Source: Bin125 sp026705025
GTDB lineage: Bacteria; Chloroflexota; Dehalococcoidia; Bin125
Length of the DNA: 64,000 bases
Assembly: GCA_026705025.1 (NCBI GenBank)
Contig: JAPPBN010000034.1
Coordinates: 1 to 64,000, forward strand
Direction: 5' to 3'
The notes under the pieces were generated by a model, which saw only the letters and a list, made by a program, of their open reading frames with translations, ran no database searches and had not been told where the DNA came from. This document shows positions 8,083 through 16,874 of this stretch, one piece after another. Both the position numbers and the translations under genes were made by a program. Position 1 is the first letter of the stretch, and every line of letters begins with the position of its first letter.

Positions 8083-9729
8083 ATGTCCACCTTTACCGAC
8101 TCTCCGATCGCTCTCTACGACACCCTGCTCCGCGACGGATCGCAGATGGAAGGCATTGCCTTCTCGCTGCAGGACAAGATCACGGTCGCGCGGCGGCTGG
8201 ATTCGATCGGGATGCACTATGTCGAGGGTGGCTTCCCCGGCTCCAACGAGAAGGACAAGCAGTTCTTCGAGCGGATGAAAGCGCAGCCCCTGGAGCGCGC
8301 CAGGCTGGTCGCCTTTGGCGGCACGCGCAAGCCTGGCTCCGATGTAGAGACCGATTTCAACATCGTTGCGCTGCGCGAGGCTGAGACGCCGGTGGTCACG
8401 TTTGTCGGCAAAGCGATCGCCTCGCAGGTCAAGACGGTGCTCAACACCTCGCGCGAGGAAAACCTCTCCATGGTGCGCGAATCGGTCGAGTACATGGCCT
8501 CGATCGGGCGCGAGGTCCACTTCGATGCCGAGCACTTCTTCGATGGCTTCAAGCAGGACCCCGACTACACCCTCAACGTGGTCAGCACCGCCTTCCGATC
8601 GGGCGCGAAGTATCTCATCCTCTGCGACACCAATGGCGGCGCGATGACGGACGAGGTGAGCAGCGCAATCAAGGCGGTTCGGGACGTGCTGCCCGAAGCC
8701 AACCTCGGCATTCACACCCATAACGACTGCGACCTCGCAGTTGCCAACTCCCTCGCCGCCGTTCAGGCCGGCGTCACCCAGGTCCAGGGCTGCCTCAACG
8801 GCTACGGAGAGCGCTGCGGCAACGCTAACCTCTCCTCGATTATCCCCAATCTGCAGCTCAAGATGGGACTCCGAGTCGTCGACGACCATCAGCTCCAGGA
8901 GATCACCACAGCCTCACGCTTCATTGCCGAACTTGCCAACCTGCCGCTCAATGGTCTGTCTCCGTACGTCGGCGCGTCCGCCTTCGCTCACAAGGCCGGG
9001 TACCACGTGGCTGCCGTGGTCAAGGACCCCGCGCACTATCAACACATCGAGCCCGCCGACGTCGGCAACGACCGCCGTGTGCTGGTTTCGGAACTCTCGG
9101 GGCGGCGCAACATCCAGTTCAAGCTCGAGGAACGCGGTCACGACCTGCCGCTCACGCCGGAGGAAACCACCGAACTGCTCGGGCGAGTCAAGCAGATGGA
9201 GTCGCGCGGCTTCCAGTACGAGGCGGCCGACGCCTCGTTCGAGCTGCTCGCGCTGCGCTCACGACCCGACTATCTTGCGCCGTTCGAGCTGGACGACTTC
9301 CTCGTCATCGAGCGCCGCCGGCCCGGTCCGGCTCGATCCGCCAACGGCGGCGGCGACGAGTCGCTGATGATGGCGGAGGCGACGACCAAGATCCGCGTCG
9401 ATGACGAACTCTTCCACACCACCGCCGATGGCAACGGACCGGTCAACGCGCTCGATCGCGCGGCCCGCAAGGGGCTGGAACTGGCCTACCCCGAACTCAA
9501 GGCGGTGTCCCTGCTCGACTACAAGGTGCGCATCATTGACGCCGACTCCGGCACCGAAGCCCAGACGAGGGCATTGATCGAGTCGACCGACGGCAAACGC
9601 ACCTGGGCGACCGTTGGCGCCTCGCCCGACGTGATTGAAGCCTCGTGGCTCGCCCTCGCCGACGCGTACGAGTACTACCTCCTGCATCGCGAACAGTGGC
9701 GGATCGAAGACCAGCACGCCGCCGACTGA
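8083..9729 (+). CDS. cimA: (R)-citramalate synthase (DRE-TIM metallolyase)
   Basis: Condenses pyruvate and acetyl-CoA to citramalate, the threonine-independent entry to isoleucine. The catalytic TIM barrel begins with DTLLRDGSQMEG (Asp13, the divalent-metal ligand), and His211/His213 in GIHTHND supply further ligands. GCLNGYGERCGNANL is the conserved signature of the citramalate/isopropylmalate group. The last 120 residues form the LeuA-type allosteric domain, implying feedback control by isoleucine or leucine. The 548-residue length matches TIGR00977-type CimA rather than LeuA. No Shine-Dalgarno is present; a leaderless promoter is proposed upstream. 2-isopropylmalate or homocitrate synthase is a less likely alternative. 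Confidence 0.92.
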   Translation: MSTFTDSPIALYDTLLRDGSQMEGIAFSLQDKITVARRLDSIGMHYVEGGFPGSNEKDKQFFERMKAQPLERARLVAFGGTRKPGSDVETDFNIVALREAETPVVTFVGKAIASQVKTVLNTSREENLSMVRESVEYMASIGREVHFDAEHFFDGFKQDPDYTLNVVSTAFRSGAKYLILCDTNGGAMTDEVSSAIKAVRDVLPEANLGIHTHNDCDLAVANSLAAVQAGVTQVQGCLNGYGERCGNANLSSIIPNLQLKMGLRVVDDHQLQEITTASRFIAELANLPLNGLSPYVGASAFAHKAGYHVAAVVKDPAHYQHIEPADVGNDRRVLVSELSGRRNIQFKLEERGHDLPLTPEETTELLGRVKQMESRGFQYEAADASFELLALRSRPDYLAPFELDDFLVIERRRPGPARSANGGGDESLMMAEATTKIRVDDELFHTTADGNGPVNALDRAARKGLELAYPELKAVSLLDYKVRIIDADSGTEAQTRALIESTDGKRTWATVGASPDVIEASWLALADAYEYYLLHREQWRIEDQHAAD

Positions 9730-9868
9730 TCGGGTCGACCTGACCCACACGTTGGCGAACGCAAGTGTGAAGCCGCTAACATACGAACTGGACATCGTGG
9801 GCCGCTGCTGAGCGGGACTGTGCTGTGGATGCCGGCGAGCGGGCGTGGCCCAAGGGAGTTGCGGGGCG

Positions 9869-10093
9869 ATGGCGAGCGATGCTCTGGATGTGATTCAAGG
9901 CGGATTTCCTCGGTGTGCGCAATGCGAACAGGGTGTCCTGGTGCCGCTCTCCGACTTCGGCGGCCAGGGAGCAGCGGTGCACTTCAAGGCCTGGGTCTGC
10001 ACCGATCCCAAGTGCCTCTTCAACCTGAAGATCCGCAACGGCGACGTCTACCTCAACGAACCCATCTACGACGGTCGCGAGGATCGCCGCTAG
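9869..10093 (+). CDS. Small zinc-ribbon-like protein
   Basis: A 74-residue protein with Cys16xxCys19 and Cys44xxxxCys49, a spacing suited to one zinc ion, separated by a beta-rich stretch. It has no TM segment or signal peptide. The frame can be extended to a GTG at 9845, but ATG 9869 has AAGGGAG ten bases upstream. It lies alone between citramalate synthase and the enolase-superfamily gene. The family is not recognised; it may be a small nucleic-acid-binding or accessory protein. Confidence 0.6.
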   Translation: MASDALDVIQGGFPRCAQCEQGVLVPLSDFGGQGAAVHFKAWVCTDPKCLFNLKIRNGDVYLNEPIYDGREDRR

Positions 10094-10117
10094 AGCGACG
10101 AAGCCCACCTCGGTTCC

Positions 10118-10199
10118 GACATGCCCACGCTGGCGGGAATGTCGACTGATTCCCGGCGGACGCGGCCAGAATGGTTCATGTTTCCAGCATTCGCTGGAA
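10118..10199. repeat. Two adjacent imperfect hairpins (REP-like)
   Basis: Between 10118 and 10145, CGACAT pairs with ATGTCG around an inner GCCC/GGGA stem. At 10182-10199, TTCCAGC pairs with GCTGGAA over a four-base loop. The second is followed by ATGACGAAGCGGG, a tail commonly seen beside dispersed palindromes. They fill most of the gap between the zinc-ribbon gene and the enolase-superfamily gene. Confidence 0.5.
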
Positions 10200-10219
10200 T
10201 GACGAAGCGGGAGTAGCCG

Positions 10220-11359
10220 ATGAACATCACCAGCATCGACGTCTATCCGATCATGTCCTGGCGACCCCATCTGTTCGTCACTGTGACCGCCGACGACGGA
10301 ACCTATGGCGTTGGCGAGTCAGGCTTGAGCTGGCAAGAGAAGCCGATCGCCGCCGCCATCGAGCGGTTCTCCGAATTGGTCATCGGCGAAGATCCGATGC
10401 GCACCGAGCATCTCTGGCAACTGATGGCCCGCGCTTCGTTCTTCCCCGCCGACCGGATCAATTGCGCCGCCATCTCCGCGATCGACCTCGCACTCTGGGA
10501 TCTCAAGGGCAAGCTCCTCGGCCAGCCGGTCTACAACCTGATTGGTGGACTCGTCCGCGACCGCATTCATTGCTATCCGCACAACGAGGGCGAGGACGAC
10601 CCGACTCAGCTCATTGACGACATCGAGCGCACCGTCGCCGACGGTTGGCGGTTCGCCCGCTGGGGCTTCAGCGGGACGACCGGCGAAGCCTTCGACCCCT
10701 CCGACGCGGTGCGCAAGTCCGTCGGTGCCATCGAGGCGGTCCGATCGCATTTCGGACCCGAGCTCGAACTCTGCGTCGACGTCCACACCCGCATCGATCT
10801 GCCGGACGCTCTTCGCTACTGCCGAGCTGTCGAGGACGTGAACCCCTACTTCATTGAAGACGCCTTGCGCTCCGAGCGCCCCGAGTCCTACCGACGCCTG
10901 CGCGAGCGCACCAGCGTCCCGCTCGCCGCCGGCGAGCAGTGGTTCACCAAGTGGGGCTTCGCTACGGCGATCGAAGAGGAACTCATTGACTACGCGAGAA
11001 TCGACCTCTGCCTGGTCGGCGGCTTCACTGAAGCGCTCAAGATCGCTCGCTGGGCCGAAACGCATCACATCCAGATCGTCCCCCATAATCCGCTCGGACC
11101 GGTCTCATCGGCTGCCGGAGCGCACCTGACGCTCGCCGCCGCCAACGCCGGAGTGTTGGAGATGGCCAAAGAGCCCGGTACGAACCTGCAGGATGTCTTC
11201 CCACAACAGACCCCGTTCGAGCGTGGACACGCCCTGCCCACCGACCAGCCCGGCTGGGGTATCACATTCGACGCGGAAGCTGCATCCGGATATCCAGAAC
11301 CGGGCGTTGGCTACGCGCCGATGCTCAAGCGCCGCGACGGCTCCTTCACGAATTGGTAA
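10220..11359 (+). CDS. Mandelate racemase/enolase superfamily protein (galactonate dehydratase-like)
   Basis: A 379-residue Mg-dependent enolase-superfamily enzyme, probably a sugar-acid dehydratase. The three metal ligands are Asp187, Glu213 and Glu239. His189 (two residues after the first ligand, DVH) and His289 in the loop PHNPLGP are placed as in D-galactonate dehydratase, where they act as acid and base. GEQWFTKWGF corresponds to the GERLF loop of that group. The N-terminal capping domain (1-120) determines specificity and is divergent, so the substrate is uncertain. GGGAG precedes the ATG. tRNA-Pro follows 24 bases after the stop. Confidence 0.88.
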   Translation: MNITSIDVYPIMSWRPHLFVTVTADDGTYGVGESGLSWQEKPIAAAIERFSELVIGEDPMRTEHLWQLMARASFFPADRINCAAISAIDLALWDLKGKLLGQPVYNLIGGLVRDRIHCYPHNEGEDDPTQLIDDIERTVADGWRFARWGFSGTTGEAFDPSDAVRKSVGAIEAVRSHFGPELELCVDVHTRIDLPDALRYCRAVEDVNPYFIEDALRSERPESYRRLRERTSVPLAAGEQWFTKWGFATAIEEELIDYARIDLCLVGGFTEALKIARWAETHHIQIVPHNPLGPVSSAAGAHLTLAAANAGVLEMAKEPGTNLQDVFPQQTPFERGHALPTDQPGWGITFDAEAASGYPEPGVGYAPMLKRRDGSFTNW

Positions 11360-11372
11360 GGGCTGGTAGTAA
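11345..11372 (+). promoter_or_regulatory. Possible tRNA-Pro promoter
   Basis: TTCACG and TAGTAA separated by 16 bases, ending 12 bases before the tRNA. The element overlaps the 3' end of the upstream coding sequence. It matches sigma-70 consensus only loosely. Confidence 0.25.
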
Positions 11373-11383
11373 GCTGAATCGGT

Positions 11384-11460
<77 letters not shown>

Positions 11461-11484
11461 TCCCTACTCAAGCGAAACATGGAT

Positions 11485-11505
11485 GGGCGGCCATGAGGGC
11501 CGCCC
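11485..11505. terminator. Hairpin after tRNA-Pro
   Basis: GGGCGGCC pairs with GGCCGCCC across a five-base loop, 24 bases after the tRNA and 15 bases before the convergent MFS stop. The U-tract is poor, so it may work as a bidirectional terminator or simply as an RNA-stabilising stem. Confidence 0.5.
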
Positions 11506-11520
11506 TTCGTGATCGCGGCC

Positions 11521-12852
11521 TCACTCCGCAGCACTCAGGCTCGGCAGGCGGGCCTGCATCGGCTGCTGCACGCGCGACGCCGCGATGAAGATCACGACCG
11601 ACGCCAGGGCGCAGATGCCGTACAGCAGCAGTGCGTCGTCGTAGCTGCCCGTGTTGTCGAAGATGCTGCCGGCGACGATCGGCGAGAAGAAGATCGCAAT
11701 CGTCTCGAACATGAACCCGGTGCCGAGAATCGTGGCGAAGTTGGACAATCCGAACGCGCGAGAGATCATCAGCGCCTCGAGCGGCGGCACCGTCGCGAAG
11801 CCCAGCACATAGAGCACCACGTGCAGCGCCGTGCCGCCGTCGCTGCCGCCGATCAGATACAGCGTGATCATCGACCCGGCGACAAACAGCGAACCCACCG
11901 CCGCGATCCGTTCCGGTCGGCGGATCCGCTCAAGCTGTGAACCGGCCGCCAACAGCCAGATCACCGCGCCGCCCGCGGTGATCGACACGATCAACGCCGC
12001 GGTCGAGTCCGAGTAACCGACGGACTGGTAGTACGGGTGCGCCTGCGACAGCCAGCCGAAGACGACGAAGAAGATCGCCATCAAACCGAACACGAGCAGC
12101 CAGAACAGTTTCGTCCGCACCGCCTCGCGCGCGGTCAGACCGGCCAGCGACACCTCGGGCGGCGAGCTCAGCGCCGCGTCCGCCTCGACCGCCGCCGGAT
12201 GCGCGTGAGCCCGCTCGCCGCCAGGCGGCGGTTGATCGCGCACCAGCAGGAACGCCACCGCGTAAGCGCCCACGATCATGATCCCCGAGTAGATGAACGC
12301 GTCTTCCCAGCCCAGCCGGGAGATCAGCAACTGGACCAGAGGCAGCATGACGAGCTGTCCCATCCAGACCGATGCACCGATCAGGCTGGTTGCGACGGCA
12401 CGGTGATCGTCGAACCAGCGCACGGCCAGCGCCTGGGCCGGGATGTAGGCGATGCAGCCCAGCGAGATCGCGCTGAGACCCATGTACGCGTACCACTGCC
12501 AGAGTTCGGTCATGAACGCGAGCAGCACGAACGAGACACAGCAGAGCGGCGCGCCGATCAGCATCAGCCGGCGAGGTCCGACCACATCGATCAAGCGTCC
12601 GATCAGCGGCGCCGAGGCCCCGACCACGCCGACGGTGACGGAGAATCCCAGCGAGACCTGCGCCCGCGACCAGCCGAACGCCTCCTCAAGCGGAACCACG
12701 TAGGCGCCGAACGAGCCAAACGTGACGCCCTCGGCGACGATCATCGCCACGACCATCCCGAACAGTACCCACCAGCCGTAGTACAACCGCCCCAGCCTCC
12801 CGCGCCGCCGCCGCCCCCGCCCCCGCCCAATCGTCGTCGCTTCGATCGCCAT
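11521..12852 (-). CDS. MFS transporter (OFA/monocarboxylate-type)
   Basis: A 443-residue twelve-helix carrier. It opens with a basic N-terminus and RLYYGWWVLFGM, the start signature of the oxalate:formate antiporter/monocarboxylate branch, and has the central loop (about residues 200-225) between two six-helix halves. Likely substrates are small organic acids. The open frame continues upstream for another 1.2 kb, but that is the antisense shadow of the amidohydrolase gene. ATG 12852 begins the recognisable protein, with a TAATCT hexamer seven bases before it and no Shine-Dalgarno. It diverges from the amidohydrolase; a shared role, such as importing its substrate, is inference. Confidence 0.88.
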   Translation of the reverse strand: MAIEATTIGRGRGRRRRGRLGRLYYGWWVLFGMVVAMIVAEGVTFGSFGAYVVPLEEAFGWSRAQVSLGFSVTVGVVGASAPLIGRLIDVVGPRRLMLIGAPLCCVSFVLLAFMTELWQWYAYMGLSAISLGCIAYIPAQALAVRWFDDHRAVATSLIGASVWMGQLVMLPLVQLLISRLGWEDAFIYSGIMIVGAYAVAFLLVRDQPPPGGERAHAHPAAVEADAALSSPPEVSLAGLTAREAVRTKLFWLLVFGLMAIFFVVFGWLSQAHPYYQSVGYSDSTAALIVSITAGGAVIWLLAAGSQLERIRRPERIAAVGSLFVAGSMITLYLIGGSDGGTALHVVLYVLGFATVPPLEALMISRAFGLSNFATILGTGFMFETIAIFFSPIVAGSIFDNTGSYDDALLLYGICALASVVIFIAASRVQQPMQARLPSLSAAE

Positions 12853-12870
12853 ACCGCGCAGATTACTCCC

Positions 12871-12966
12871 GATCCCCTCTCCCCCCGCGGAGGCGGAGGG
12901 AAGGCAGCTCACTTCCCCTCTCCCCCCGCGCGAGCGGGGGGAGATGCCGAAGGCAGAGGGGGGCTC
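12871..12966. repeat. GC-rich dispersed palindromic element (type 1)
   Basis: Lies between the divergent MFS and amidohydrolase genes. A C-rich arm is followed by a complementary G-rich arm, a small TGCC-GAA-GGCA hairpin and a second G-rich arm able to pair with the first. Bases 12919-12966 recur nearly unchanged at 63293-63343. Confidence 0.8.
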
Positions 12967-13026
12967 CCCCATCCCGCAAGCACTATCCTTCCTGCCACCG
13001 ACCGCCGAAGTCCGAGAGACCACGCC

Positions 13027-14160
13027 ATGACCACCACCCTGTCCAGCATCAGCACCAGCCCGCTTCCCTGGCCCAACGAGCGCGAACTGCCCGAGACCAC
13101 GCGCCCGCTGCCGGCCGGCACCACCGTGATCTCCGCCGACAGCCACTGGCTGGAGACCGGCGAGTTCGTCGACCGTATGCCAGCCCACTACCGCAACCGC
13201 GCCCCGCGCGGCGTCTTCAACGAGCGCGGCTTCCACATGGAGATCGACGGCGAGTCGACCGACAACAAGGCGATGCCCAGTGAGATGATCGAGGGCCGCG
13301 CCGGGATGTGGGACGCCGCTGTCCGCGTCGAGGAGATCACGCGCGAGGGCGTCGAGCAGGAGATTCTCTTCCCGCAGCGCATGCTCGGCGTGATCCGCAA
13401 TCAGGACTTCGACTACATCCAGGCCTGCATGGACGCCTACAACGAGATGCTGGCCGACTTCTGCGCCGAGTATCCGGACAAGCTGCACGGTCTGGCCCTG
13501 CTCAACTACTGGGATCCGGATCGGACCGAGGACGAGCTGCAGAAGATCAAGGCACTCGGCTTTAAGGGCGTCCTGATGCCCTCGCTGCCGCCGCCGCACG
13601 CCAAGGTCTACTACAACGCCCGCGCCCTCGAACCGATGTGGAAGGCGATCGGCGAGGCCGGCCTGCCGCTCAGCTTCCACGTCGGCGAGACCTTCGACGC
13701 CCGCGGCCAGGGCGGCCTGGCCACCACGATCGTCGTCGCCTTCCAGCCCTTCCGCCGGCTCTTCGCGCTGCTCGCCTTCGCTGGCATCTTCGAGCGCAAT
13801 CCCGGCATCCGCGTCGTCTTCACCGAAGGCGGCATCTCCTGGGTGCCGAGCGCGCTCTTCGACTGCGACAAGGTCTACGCCTCGTTCGAGAGCGAGATGA
13901 CGCCCAAGCTGGCCAAGCCGCCCAGCCACTACTGGTTCGAGAACTGCTACGCCACATTCATCGAGGACCCCAGTGGGCTGCGTCAGCTCGACCTGATCGG
14001 CGTCGACAAGGTCCTCTGGGGCTCCGACTATCCGCACCCCGAGAGCGCCGTCGGCTACACCCAGCAATCCCTCTGGGACGTGTTCGACGCCACCGACTCG
14101 GTCGAGGACGCCCAAAAGATCGTCGGCGGCAACGCCCAGAAAGTCTGGGGCCTGACCTAG
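13027..14160 (+). CDS. Amidohydrolase-family (Amidohydro_2) metal-dependent hydrolase
   Basis: A 377-residue TIM-barrel protein of the ACMSD/amidohydrolase-2 group (decarboxylases and C-C or lactone hydrolases). ADSHWLE near residue 40 is the first metal motif (normally DxH; here Asp-Ser-His). SFHVGET supplies the barrel His, TEGGISWVPSALFD follows, and the late LWGSDYPHPES provides the catalytic/metal Asp. The open frame runs far upstream through the antisense of the MFS gene; ATG 13027 is where family-like sequence starts. It is probably part of an aromatic or lactone catabolic route with the divergent carrier. The exact substrate is unknown. Confidence 0.87.
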   Translation: MTTTLSSISTSPLPWPNERELPETTRPLPAGTTVISADSHWLETGEFVDRMPAHYRNRAPRGVFNERGFHMEIDGESTDNKAMPSEMIEGRAGMWDAAVRVEEITREGVEQEILFPQRMLGVIRNQDFDYIQACMDAYNEMLADFCAEYPDKLHGLALLNYWDPDRTEDELQKIKALGFKGVLMPSLPPPHAKVYYNARALEPMWKAIGEAGLPLSFHVGETFDARGQGGLATTIVVAFQPFRRLFALLAFAGIFERNPGIRVVFTEGGISWVPSALFDCDKVYASFESEMTPKLAKPPSHYWFENCYATFIEDPSGLRQLDLIGVDKVLWGSDYPHPESAVGYTQQSLWDVFDATDSVEDAQKIVGGNAQKVWGLT

Positions 14161-14330
14161 CGAACGAGACCGATGGACTCAGGGCCAGCGAGATACCGCC
14201 CGGCGCGTTCTGCATGCCCTCCGCGCCGGCGGAGTAATCGAGCAGTTGAGGCCCCCCTCGTGGTCGGCGAAGCGCACTGTATGCGTTTCCGCGTCTGTTG
14301 TCCGTGAGCGACCAGGTCTGAGAGCCCGTG

Positions 14331-14540
14331 ATGATCAGAGGCTCCCGAAAGCGATCTGCAAAACGTCTCGTCGATCACTCCCGCGCAACAACCGAGCTTG
14401 TCGATCACCTGGCCAGAAGAGTGATCGTCAAGAGATCTTGTCAATCAGACCAGCACAACAAACGCCTTTGATGTCTACTTGTCGGAAAAAGTGATCGTCA
14501 ACAAGATTTGACGAGCAGATCAGCGACACAAGTTGCCCTG
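14331..14540. repeat. Degenerate 70-bp tandem repeat, three units
   Basis: Units at 14331-14400, 14401-14470 and 14471-14540 align without gaps. By hand count unit 1 matches unit 2 at 43 of 70 columns, and unit 2 matches unit 3 at 41 of 70. GTGATCGTCA is identical in units 2 and 3 (14421 and 14491). Both units carry a hairpin at the same place (14422-14447 and 14492-14517) built from different bases: TGAT..CAAG with CTTG..ATCA in one, TCGTCAA with TTGACGA in the other. This could be an array of protein-binding sites or a repeated RNA domain. Confidence 0.7.
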
Positions 14541-14830
14541 TCGATCAGATCGCCCGATTCAGTGTGCATTCGACTGCGCTCGACGACGGCCGACCGGTGC
14601 TGGCCACCGATGTCAAGGTCGATCCCGCTCGCGAAAGAACATGTGAGCGCTTAGGATTGAGTCTGCACAACGTGAAGCTGCTGAATGGGAAGACGTCAAT
14701 GCGTGCTGCCCGGTCGACGAGGTCGCCGTCACTTGGGATGGAATGGTTGACCTGGCCGGTCTCGGCCAACCAGGGCCTTCCAAACCCGACCAAAGCCAAC
14801 CACCTCGGGACGCTCTCATTCGGCGAGTTC

Positions 14831-14894
14831 CCAGTGTTTCGCGGCACTTCGCGGCTGTTTTTCTCCAGGGCGGCCCGGAGAAAAAAATTGGACC
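14831..14894. repeat. Intergenic segment shared with 62176-62239
   Basis: A gapless 64-column match to the other long intergenic region, about 40 identical by hand count. It includes CCAGTGTTT at one end and a run of seven A followed by T-rich sequence at the other. Here it contains the direct repeat TTCGCGG..TTCGCGG. No coding capacity is evident. Confidence 0.55.
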
Positions 14895-14971
14895 AACCAC
14901 CTGTGCACACACCACCTACCCTGCCGTTGACCCCGCTGTGACGCAGATCCCCTCCCAGAATCGAGGCCACC

Positions 14972-16858
14972 ATGTCCGTTGAACGAATCGAGATTTCCCA
15001 CCAGGCTGCCTACGCCGACGGGCGGGAGTTTGGCGAGCACGGACCCTTCGAACTGGTCCGCGCTCGGCTGCGCTATGCGGTCAATCCGATGCTGGAGGAC
15101 CACCGGCGGATTACCGACCTCGAGTGCGCCCCTCGCGGCACCGACGGATGCGTCCGCTTCAGCGGCGACCTGGTGCTGATCCGGCCTCAGGATCCGTCTG
15201 CGGGCAATGGTGCGCTGGTCATCGATGTGCCCAATCGCGGACGCAGCCTGCTGCCCGGAGCGCTCAACCGCACGCCGCCCGAGTTCACGCTCACCGACCC
15301 GCTGCATCCCGGCGACGGATTCCTCTTCAGCCAGGGATTCAGCGTCGCTTCGGTGGCCTGGCAGTGGAACACGCCCGATCTGGACACCCTGCTCGACTTC
15401 AAAGCGCCGGAGGCGCTGGGCCTCGACGACCAGTCAATCTCCGGCGAAGCGATCACCGACCTGCGGCCCAGCGAGCCGCTGGCCTCGATGCCGATAGAGC
15501 ACCTGGGCCAGCCCGGCTATCCGGTCTCCGAGCACGAGGATGGACGCGCGCGACTGTATGAACGCGACTACGAAGACGACGAGCCCCGCGAGATTCCTCG
15601 CGACCGCTGGCGCTTCGCGCGGCAGACCGACGACGGCGTCGTGCCCAGCACCCGCGACCTCTGGATCGAGGACGGCTTCGTGCCGGGCAAGATCTACGAG
15701 GTCGTATATCCCACCGACCGCTCCCCGGTCGTGGGAACCGGCCTGCTCGCCTTCCGCGACGCCGCCCTCTTCCTTCGCAAATGGCAGCGCTCCTACGAGC
15801 GCGTCCACGGCTTCGGCATCTCCCAGAGCGGCCGCTTCCTCCGCCACCTTCTCTATCTGGGACTGAATCGAGACCCGGATGCGCTGAGCGAGCGCGCCTT
15901 CGACGGCATGCACATCCACGTCGCCGGCGGCATTCGCGGCGAGTTCAATCGACGCTATGGGCAGCCCTCGCAGCTCTTCCTCGCGGGGCCGATCCACGAG
16001 TTCCCCTTCGCCGACTTGGTGCGTGAGGACTCCTTGACCGACGCGACCGACGGCCTACTCCAGCGTTCCGATGAGCAGGGCGTCACGCCGAAGATCGTCA
16101 AGACCAACACGAGCTGGGAATACTGGCGCGGCGACGCCTCGCTGATCGACATCGACCCGGCCACGGGCGAGGATATTCCCCAGCATCCCGATTCGCGGCA
16201 CTACCTGTTGGCCTGCACGCAGCACGGCGCCGGGCAGGCCGAGCCGATGGACAGCTTCTACCTGAGCGGCGACCGCAGCATGTACCGCCACAACGCCGTC
16301 GACCAGTCGCCGCTGATGCGGGCCGCGCTGGTCAACCTCGACCGCTGGGCCGCAGGCGAGTCCGAGCCGCCGCTGACCAGCGTGCCCAGCCTGGCCAACG
16401 GCACCGCCGCAACGCGCGACGAGGTGCTGGCACGACTCGGCCATCAAGTGACGACGCCAGACGCCGATCGGCTCTCCAGAGTCCGAACCGTCGACTGGTC
16501 CACGCTGCCTCCCGGAGAAGGCGCCGAGTACCAGGGCTACGTCTCCGCCGTCGATGAGGTCGGCAACGAGATCGCCGGTCTCCGCCTGCCCGACCTGACC
16601 CAACCGCTCGGTCTGCACACCGGCTGGAATCCCCGTCACCCAGACACCGGCGGCGAGGACTTGACCAGCCACTTCGTCGGTCTGACCCAATGGCTCGATC
16701 GAGACGAGATTCTCGCCCGCTACGGAGACAAAGCGTCGTATCTCGACCGGGTCCGAAGCGACGCAGAGCAACTCGCGTCAGAGTGCCTGATCCTCAGCGA
16801 GGACATCGAGCTCGTCGTCGCCAACTGCGCTGACCGCTGGGACGTTGCGGTGGGCTGA
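14972..16858 (+). CDS. Alpha/beta hydrolase domain protein (Abhydrolase_10-like)
   Basis: A 628-residue protein resembling the large Abhydrolase_10 (PF20091-type) family. A beta-rich N-terminal portion (1-150) precedes the hydrolase core, whose probable nucleophile lies in GFGISQSGRFLRHLLY near residue 284. This is followed by the family-typical GMHIHVAGGIRGEFNRRYGQPS and, further on, TNTSWEYWRGDASLIDID and a YLLACTQHGAG strand that may carry the His. No signal peptide is visible, although relatives are often secreted. The function is unknown; esterase or lactonase activity is the best guess. The leader is weak (CGAGG eleven bases upstream). Confidence 0.8.
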   Translation: MSVERIEISHQAAYADGREFGEHGPFELVRARLRYAVNPMLEDHRRITDLECAPRGTDGCVRFSGDLVLIRPQDPSAGNGALVIDVPNRGRSLLPGALNRTPPEFTLTDPLHPGDGFLFSQGFSVASVAWQWNTPDLDTLLDFKAPEALGLDDQSISGEAITDLRPSEPLASMPIEHLGQPGYPVSEHEDGRARLYERDYEDDEPREIPRDRWRFARQTDDGVVPSTRDLWIEDGFVPGKIYEVVYPTDRSPVVGTGLLAFRDAALFLRKWQRSYERVHGFGISQSGRFLRHLLYLGLNRDPDALSERAFDGMHIHVAGGIRGEFNRRYGQPSQLFLAGPIHEFPFADLVREDSLTDATDGLLQRSDEQGVTPKIVKTNTSWEYWRGDASLIDIDPATGEDIPQHPDSRHYLLACTQHGAGQAEPMDSFYLSGDRSMYRHNAVDQSPLMRAALVNLDRWAAGESEPPLTSVPSLANGTAATRDEVLARLGHQVTTPDADRLSRVRTVDWSTLPPGEGAEYQGYVSAVDEVGNEIAGLRLPDLTQPLGLHTGWNPRHPDTGGEDLTSHFVGLTQWLDRDEILARYGDKASYLDRVRSDAEQLASECLILSEDIELVVANCADRWDVAVG

Positions 16859-16874
16859 TCACGGCCACCGGCGC

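Larger units (their letters stand above)
14161..14971. other. Long intergenic region (about 0.8 kb)
   Basis: No convincing gene in any frame: the open frames here are short, overlap one another and lack both Shine-Dalgarno sites and recognisable motifs. The region holds a degenerate 70-bp tandem repeat (14331-14540), AT-richer than its surroundings, and a segment at 14831-14894 that matches the other long intergenic region. The last 40 bases hold the weak leader of the Abhydrolase_10 gene. Confidence 0.7.

Noticed and set aside
12037..13026. Plus-strand extension of the amidohydrolase frame
   Set aside because: It is antisense to the MFS gene and compositionally Arg/Gln/His-rich; the family start is at 13027.
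12853..14115. Minus-strand extension of the MFS reading frame (total 864 codons)
   Set aside because: It is antisense to the amidohydrolase gene, has no protein motif, and the carrier clearly begins at ATG 12852.
14331..14540. CRISPR-like array
   Set aside because: Period is 70 bases but there are no identical repeats alternating with unique spacers; the whole unit is degenerate and no cas gene is present.
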